Of a stretch of 64,000 nucleotides of DNA, positions 59,674 through 64,000 are shown in pieces. This stretch comes from 2-01-FULL-39-10-A sp964525395. GTDB taxonomy: Bacteria > Patescibacteriota > Microgenomatia > Levybacterales > UBA12049. A program made the position numbers and the translations under genes. Below the pieces are notes generated by a model. That model ran no database searches. It saw nothing but the letters and a program-made list of their open reading frames with translations, and had not been told where the DNA came from. Every line of letters begins with the position of its first letter. Position 1 is the stretch's first letter. Location of the stretch: positions 51,241 to 115,240 of the forward strand of contig CAZGGU010000001.1 in NCBI GenBank assembly GCA_964525395.1, written 5' to 3'.

Positions 59674-60363
59674 ATGCTAGAAAAATTTAAATTAAAACAC
59701 CCTCAGCTTCATAATCATCTATTTACTGTTACCACTTTTTCAAAAATACTCGCATTGTCACTTTTCACTATCCTTCCATTTGTTGGTTTTTATTTAGGTA
59801 TGAATTATCAGAAGAAAATTGATTCAATAAAAATGATATATGAATCAAGCAAAATCATTTATAATGGAAATCCAATAATTTCACCGAGTTTATCTCATAC
59901 TATTTCTTCAACTCCAAAAGAAAATTTAAAAAGTGAAGATTTATATTCTATAAAACTACCTGAGGGTTGGATAAAAACAAAAGAAACAAATGAATCACCA
60001 TACGGTGAAAAACCAAAGAATTATTTAAGCGTAAGATATGAAAATTTAAACGGAGACTTCCTAAACTTAGAAGCCAATAAACCTGGTTCGGGATATGGAG
60101 CTGATGAATTATGGAATTATACTTTTGATAATAATTCAAGAAGTTTAAAAGTATCAAAAGACAGTACATATCAAGGATGTAATATGTATAAAGACATGGG
60201 AATGTGTACCGGCGGAGATAATATATTTTCATTGGTTATTATAGGTGAAAATCAAAAAATAGGATCAAATGAATATTTCTTTTATGCAGGAAATATTAAA
60301 AAAGAACAAAATATAAATACAGATATTTATAAGCAGATAATAGAATCGATTGTTTTTAAATAA
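59674..60363 (+). CDS. Anchored PsbP-like protein
   Basis: A 229-residue protein. A His-containing head (KLKHPQLHNHLF) is followed by a helix (about 23-46) and a Ser/Thr-rich linker, then a domain (about 88-229) with Y-S-I-K-L-P-E-G-W-I and the end I-E-S-I-V-F-K, as in the PsbP-like proteins at 682, 1373 and 61096. A Cys pair (Q-G-C-N-M-Y-K-D-M-G-M-C) may form a disulfide. Function unknown; it lies between tRNA-Asn and the hypothetical gene at 60466. Confidence 0.6.
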   Translation: MLEKFKLKHPQLHNHLFTVTTFSKILALSLFTILPFVGFYLGMNYQKKIDSIKMIYESSKIIYNGNPIISPSLSHTISSTPKENLKSEDLYSIKLPEGWIKTKETNESPYGEKPKNYLSVRYENLNGDFLNLEANKPGSGYGADELWNYTFDNNSRSLKVSKDSTYQGCNMYKDMGMCTGGDNIFSLVIIGENQKIGSNEYFFYAGNIKKEQNINTDIYKQIIESIVFK

Positions 60364-60465
60364 AATAATATAAAATATAAATAAATTTTCTAAATTCATC
60401 TATCACTCGGAGCTGATATATTTTGGTATAGTAATCGACCTCACTCATTCTGTTATACTTACCTC

Positions 60466-61023
60466 ATGAAAGACTTATCAATCGAGTATGCCCACATCTA
60501 TACGAACGACAAAATTGGCAAAGAGCACCAGACCTCACTGGAAGAGCTTAAAAAAATTACTGAGGAAGCAAAAAGTGGTGGACAATCTGTTTCCCTTGTA
60601 ATTCTTGTTGATGACTATTCATTTCCTGATCCTACTTTCGATTACGACAACTTTTCAGCTTGGCTTACCGACAACGGTTTCAAGCCAGATATTATATTTC
60701 GAGAGTCTCAACTAATTCCAGTTTGTGATGAAGTATTAAAACACTTACAAGACGATCAGCTCAGAGAGCAACTGAATGACTATATAAAAAGTAAGAAATA
60801 TCCATGCTCCTTATTTATTGCAGCGTGGTATTTATTAAGACTAGGATTTCTAGAATATCCTACTTTTTCAAAGGATTTACAGGCAAAAGAGCTTATAAAT
60901 ATACTTCCTGAAAGTTTTAAACCATTTGAAGATAAAGGAATAGAAATAATTTCTAAGACTGATTTCGAAAATCCAGAAAAATCTGTTAAGCACCGCTATA
61001 TTGAAGGCAGATTATTGGCATAA
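60466..61023 (+). CDS. Unknown soluble protein
   Basis: A 185-residue acidic protein with the start I-E-Y-A-H-I-Y-T-N and a central V-I-L-V-D-D-Y-S-F-P-D-P strand-loop, then helices. The sequence could fit a small alpha/beta enzyme, but I recognise no catalytic motif. An extended -10 box (TG-T-TATACT, 60454-60459) ends 6 bases before the ATG, so it is a single-gene leaderless unit. A short hairpin (CTGGTA/TACCAG, 61030-61046) follows and may end the message. Confidence 0.55.
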   Translation: MKDLSIEYAHIYTNDKIGKEHQTSLEELKKITEEAKSGGQSVSLVILVDDYSFPDPTFDYDNFSAWLTDNGFKPDIIFRESQLIPVCDEVLKHLQDDQLREQLNDYIKSKKYPCSLFIAAWYLLRLGFLEYPTFSKDLQAKELINILPESFKPFEDKGIEIISKTDFENPEKSVKHRYIEGRLLA

Positions 61024-61060
61024 TAAGTTCTGGTATTTTCTACCAGGCGGAGCAAGTAAA

Positions 61061-61089
61061 TTGACAATTATTTTTCTCCATGCCATATT
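61061..61089 (+). promoter_or_regulatory. Promoter of the PsbP-like gene at 61096
   Basis: TTGACA (61061-61066), 17 bases, CATATT (61084-61089) preceded by TG-C, then 6 bases to the ATG. One of the cleanest examples of the leaderless arrangement. Confidence 0.7.
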
Positions 61090-61095
61090 TAAATT

Positions 61096-61827
61096 ATGGC
61101 AAAAACTAAAAAATCATATAAATTTAAACTCCATCATCTATTAGTAATTGTCTTATTAATAACAGTTTTAGCTATTGGGATTTATTTATCAAAGCCTTCT
61201 CAATTAACACCTGTCATAAAAAATGATTCTTCAGCAAATAGCGGACTTTCTGTTGCATCTCCAGTGTCGGATCCTACGTTGAAAGGAACTACCTCAGTTG
61301 ATGATAATGATCCTTCGAAATTAGTCTATAAAAATGAAAAAATCGGATTTGAATTTAAGTACCCTAAGGAATATGGTAACGTAATTGCTAAGGAATGGTA
61401 CGGAACTGAAGGTAAAAAAGGTAGAGGAATATGGTTTTACTTTTCTAGCTTAGAGTCTGATAATAAAGGTATTCAAATAGCGATATTAAATAACGACTTC
61501 GGTGGGATTGGTATAGATAGTAATACGCCAGATACCGGTGAATACATTAAAAACAATAATGGCACTGTTTCTTTTTATAGATATGATAAATCATATGAAT
61601 TTCCCTATGAAGATATTTCAGGCTCGAATATAAGTGGTGTCAAAATTAGTCAGGAGAAAATTGAAAGCAGTGAAAATTCAATGGGTGCTTCTCCGTATAC
61701 AAGAATTGTATACAACCTAAACAATCCTGAATTTCAGTCCATAAATTTTTTAGTAAATTCTGAGTTGAATAGCGAAGCAACAAAAGAGCTTGTCTCTATT
61801 GCGAAGTCTTTTATGGTTACAAAATAA
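61096..61827 (+). CDS. Anchored PsbP-like protein
   Basis: A 243-residue protein with a basic head, one helix (about 12-32) and a Ser/Pro-rich linker. Its C-terminal domain (about 78-243) begins with I-G-F-E-F-K-Y-P-K-E-Y and ends with S-I-A-K-S-F-M-V, like the other PsbP-like proteins of the window. No Cys pair. It is probably exposed outside the membrane; function unknown. It is expressed from its own TTGACA promoter. Confidence 0.6.
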   Translation: MAKTKKSYKFKLHHLLVIVLLITVLAIGIYLSKPSQLTPVIKNDSSANSGLSVASPVSDPTLKGTTSVDDNDPSKLVYKNEKIGFEFKYPKEYGNVIAKEWYGTEGKKGRGIWFYFSSLESDNKGIQIAILNNDFGGIGIDSNTPDTGEYIKNNNGTVSFYRYDKSYEFPYEDISGSNISGVKISQEKIESSENSMGASPYTRIVYNLNNPEFQSINFLVNSELNSEATKELVSIAKSFMVTK

Positions 61828-61924
61828 AATGATTATTTGTTTCCATAAAATGCGTTCGAAGTTTGTGTACCCTAGGGAGCAAAATTATACTAAAATTTTG
61901 GGCTACATATGGTAGAATAATTAA

Positions 61925-62425
61925 ATGAGTAAACTAATTACATGTCTCTGGTTCGCCAATAATGATGGTAAAGAAGCAGCCAATTACTACATAGACGCAT
62001 TCAACTCAGCTCCTGGAGAACATTCTGCAAAAATAGGTGACATTACCAAATCCCCTAAAGCATCTGAGGATGTTTCAGGTAGACCTGCGGGATCCGTTCT
62101 GACAGCTGAATGTGAACTTGATGAAATTAGCTTCATGTTTCTTAATGGCGGTCCTATGGAACAATTTAAACTGACTGGTGGAACTTCATATATCATTGAG
62201 TGTGAAACACAAGACGAAATTGACTACTTCTGGGAAAAACTTTCAGCAGTTCCCGAGGCAGAACAATGCGGATGGTGCACGGATAAATTCGGCGTCACAT
62301 GGCAAGTAGTACCAAGGATTTTGGATGAGCTTATGAGAGATCCTGAAAAAGCTGAAGCAGTAACTTCTGTATTTATGCCAATGAAAAAATTAGATCTAGA
62401 AGCTATCCGAAAAGCTGGCGAATAA
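61925..62425 (+). CDS. VOC-superfamily PhnB-like (glyoxalase/3-demethylubiquinone methyltransferase-like) protein
   Basis: A 166-residue protein of the vicinal-oxygen-chelate fold. Family marks: C-L-W-F-A-N-N-D-G-K-E-A-A-N-Y-Y near the start, F-M-F-L-N-G-G-P near 75, Y-I-I-E-C-E-T near 90, and C-G-W-C-T-D-K-F-G-V-T-W-Q-V-V-P near 117-132. Such PhnB-type proteins often lack the metal and have unclear substrates. TAGAAT with TG-G upstream lies 6 bases before the ATG. It is followed by a DUF2892 gene in 8 bases. Confidence 0.8.
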   Translation: MSKLITCLWFANNDGKEAANYYIDAFNSAPGEHSAKIGDITKSPKASEDVSGRPAGSVLTAECELDEISFMFLNGGPMEQFKLTGGTSYIIECETQDEIDYFWEKLSAVPEAEQCGWCTDKFGVTWQVVPRILDELMRDPEKAEAVTSVFMPMKKLDLEAIRKAGE

Positions 62426-62433
62426 AATTCTAC

Positions 62434-62718
62434 ATGATAACACTCCTTATTGCCTATATAGCATCTTTTATTTTTGGTTTTTCATACAGATATCTACTTA
62501 GAAAATTTGCTAATAAAAATTTTAAGAAAAACGCGAATCCTAATATTGGCACAAAAGATAAAATCATTAGAATTTCGCTAGCTCTTTTATTATTATTTGC
62601 GGGACTCTATTTTGATAGCTTCATTTTATTATTCTTCTCTGGCTTCGCAATATTTGAAGCGATTTTCTCCTGGTGTGGATTCTATGCAGCTGTTGGAAAA
62701 AATACATGCCCAATTTAA
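62434..62718 (+). CDS. DUF2892 (YgaP-like) membrane protein
   Basis: A 94-residue protein with an N-terminal helix (3-19), basic loop (R-K-F-A-N-K-N-F-K-K-N) and the DUF2892 domain: N-I-G-T-K-D-K-I-I-R-I-S-L-A and two helices, with C-G-F-Y-A-A-V-G-K-N-T-C-P-I at the end. The DUF2892 part is often fused to rhodanese (YgaP); here it stands alone, with an extra N-terminal helix. Same unit as the VOC protein. Confidence 0.75.
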   Translation: MITLLIAYIASFIFGFSYRYLLRKFANKNFKKNANPNIGTKDKIIRISLALLLLFAGLYFDSFILLFFSGFAIFEAIFSWCGFYAAVGKNTCPI

Positions 62719-62768
62719 ATCAGGAGAATTAAATTAGCCATTTTTTTATTATTTGTTATACTATTCCT

Positions 62769-63167
62769 ATGTTAATAAAACTTTATCTTATCGCTCTTCC
62801 CATCTTCTTCATAATTGATTTCACTTGGCTAGGCTTGATTGCCCGTAAGTTTTATTTCCAAGAACTGAGTCTATTAATGAAAACCAATATAAATTGGGCT
62901 GCAGCTATAACCTTCTATTTAATTTTCATAATAGGTTTAGTTATTTTCGTCATCTCACCCGCACTTGATAAAAAATCAATTACTTACGCAATCATTATGG
63001 GAGGACTGTTTGGCTTTATAGCCTATGCTACCTATGATTTAACTAATTTAGCTACTCTTAAAAATTGGCCACTTTCAATTACTATCGTGGATATGATTTG
63101 GGGAACCGTGCTAGCCGCTAGCGTTTCTACCATTACTTACATTATCGCTAACAAGATTGGCTTATGA
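62769..63167 (+). CDS. DUF2177 membrane protein
   Basis: A 132-residue four-helix protein with the DUF2177 landmarks: D-F-T-W-L-G near residue 19, A-T-Y-D-L-T-N-L-A-T-L-K-N-W-P near 96, and V-D-M-I-W-G-T-V near 113. DUF2177 genes often lie in lipid modification clusters with DUF1295, as here (4-base overlap). An extended -10 box (TG-T-TATACT, 62757-62762) ends 6 bases before the ATG. Confidence 0.85.
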   Translation: MLIKLYLIALPIFFIIDFTWLGLIARKFYFQELSLLMKTNINWAAAITFYLIFIIGLVIFVISPALDKKSITYAIIMGGLFGFIAYATYDLTNLATLKNWPLSITIVDMIWGTVLAASVSTITYIIANKIGL

Positions 63168-63931
63168 ACTTTTTCCTAATCTTAGGTCTTATCCTCTTTC
63201 TCTATTTTAACTTCTGGTTTATACTCTCAGTAATTAAAAAGAGAAATGACATCGCTGATGAAGCATGGGGACTTGGATTCATTTTATTAGCGTGGTCTTC
63301 TCTTTTTTTGTCTAGTAATATCCAATTTCAAAATCTAATAGCTAATACTATCGTTACAATTTGGGGGCTAAGACTTTTTGTTCACATCTACAAAAGACAT
63401 ATCGGTAAACCTGAGGATTCTAGATACCAAGTTTGGAGAAATACGTGGGGAAAATATTTTTATATAAGAAGCTATCTGCAGATTTTTATTCTTCAGGGAA
63501 TTTCTCTTTTTCTGGTCGCTACTCCGATTTTAATAGTTAATAAAAATCCTATAAGCAATATAAATTTCTTAATTATTCTGGGAATAATTATTTGGCTTTT
63601 CGGATTCATTTTTGAATCCACTTCTGATAAGCAACTTTCAAGCTTTATTTCTAAACCAGAAAATAAAGGAAAGCTCATGACCGAAGGACTATGGAAATAT
63701 TCTAGGCATCCGAACTATTTCGGAGAAATTACACAGTGGTGGGGAATTTGGCTAATAACCCTAAGCGCTGCTTACGGATTAATCGGAATCATAGGACCTG
63801 TTACAATCTCTTTCTTAATAATTTTTATTTCCGGCATCCCGCTTTTAGAAAAAAAATATAAGTATAGACCAGATTTTATTGAATATAAAAGAAAGACTAG
63901 TATTCTCATACCCTTACCATCTAAGAGCTAG
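63164..63931 (+). CDS. DUF1295 (steroid 5-alpha-reductase-like) membrane protein
   Basis: A 255-residue polytopic protein. The family motif is G-L-W-K-Y-S-R-H-P-N-Y-F-G-E (about 172-185), followed by W-W-G-I-W-L; Y-K-R-H-I-G and W-G-L-R-L-F are in the first half. The family is related to isoprenylcysteine methyltransferases and steroid reductases, acting on lipids. With DUF2177 upstream it makes a two-gene membrane-lipid unit. Stop at 63931, near the window end. Confidence 0.85.
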   Translation: MNFFLILGLILFLYFNFWFILSVIKKRNDIADEAWGLGFILLAWSSLFLSSNIQFQNLIANTIVTIWGLRLFVHIYKRHIGKPEDSRYQVWRNTWGKYFYIRSYLQIFILQGISLFLVATPILIVNKNPISNINFLIILGIIIWLFGFIFESTSDKQLSSFISKPENKGKLMTEGLWKYSRHPNYFGEITQWWGIWLITLSAAYGLIGIIGPVTISFLIIFISGIPLLEKKYKYRPDFIEYKRKTSILIPLPSKS

Positions 63932-64000
63932 CGGACAGTTACAGAAGATGACACCGTAGTGGCGGATCCTGATGTAGTAAAAACTACAAAGACTGTAGTA
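63932..64000. other. Window end, possible partial coding sequence
   Basis: The last 69 bases contain a GTA/ACT-rich stretch that is open on both strands. The minus-strand frame ends at a TAG at 63928-63930 and would be a Thr/Val/Ser-rich C-terminus; the plus frame gives a Val/Thr/Asp-rich peptide with no ATG. I cannot decide between them. Confidence 0.25.

Noticed and set aside
1..64000. Alternative genetic code (UGA as Gly) as in Gracilibacteria/SR1
   Set aside because: TGA ends several genes in ATGA overlaps, and all reading frames work with the standard code.

Overview
The window looks like a chromosomal scaffold from a Patescibacteria (CPR) bacterium, most likely of the Microgenomates group. 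The reasons are an AT-rich sequence, small and densely packed genes, many short membrane-anchored proteins with PsbP-like, PEGA, SH3b, cohesin, PKD or FN3-like domains, anchors of the Q-Q-N-Q-D-S-R-S-R-A type, a YYY-family (DUF2298) membrane protein, and many GT-C glycosyltransferases. TGA acts as stop in several ATGA overlaps, so the standard bacterial code applies. There is one 100-N scaffold gap (20658-20757) inside metG and one tRNA (Asn, GTT). I see no rRNA, CRISPR array, transposase or integrase.

Layout. 1-6343 (minus strand): envelope proteins, with a signal peptidase I homologue, PsbP-like anchored proteins, a PrsW-like membrane protein and a 1044-residue repeat protein. 6346-7268: tatA and tatC. 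7332-10109 (plus strand): three beta-rich proteins resembling virion or tail-fibre proteins. 10110-13071 (minus strand): a membrane protein with an internal twin-arginine signal, an SH3b protein, a 2H phosphoesterase and dnaJ. 13203-18629: a small YeaQ-type protein, glmS and a hrcA-grpE-dnaK heat-shock operon behind a CIRCE-like promoter. 19261-27099: metG (broken by the gap), tatD, then a glycan assembly run (GT2, GT-C, WecA/MraY-like and a UbiA enzyme of the decaprenyl-phosphate phosphoribosyltransferase type). 27096-33511: a PEGA/SH3b protein, an ADP-ribosyltransferase-like protein, groES-groEL, a cohesin/PKD surface protein, and a pair of unknown paralogues, one frameshifted. 33495-37281: lepA, murJ and rpsT. 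37351-39690: pilN/pilO-like operon. 39740-46028: FAD oxidoreductase and three GT-C-like membrane proteins. 46029-49648: LCP ligase, tpiA and a UvrD-like helicase. 49645-55363: two FemAB proteins, an aspartoacylase-like hydrolase, a PLP enzyme, a spermidine-synthase-like protein and a nickel superoxide dismutase with its probable maturation peptidase. 55406-64000: small membrane proteins (DUF4203, DUF308 x2, YvlD, DUF2892, DUF2177, DUF1295), a PD-(D/E)XK-like protein, tRNA-Asn, PsbP-like proteins and a VOC protein.

Common threads. Most genes serve the envelope: export (Sec peptidases, Tat), wall and glycan assembly, pili and anchored surface proteins. The rest are chaperones and a thin metabolic layer. 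A striking regulatory feature is that many monocistronic or first genes have a -10 box ending exactly 6 or 7 bases before the start codon, often with TTGACA 17 bases upstream, which predicts leaderless mRNAs. Clear Shine-Dalgarno sequences are seen at only a few genes (tatA, the YeaQ-like gene, the DUF4203 gene).

The best candidates for something new are the Tat pair next to a protein whose twin-arginine signal lies after four membrane spans, together with the virion-like trio between them, and the FemAB/PLP/aminopropyltransferase-like/aspartoacylase-like cluster leading into the nickel SOD pair. All family names come from reading motifs by eye; none was tested by a database search.
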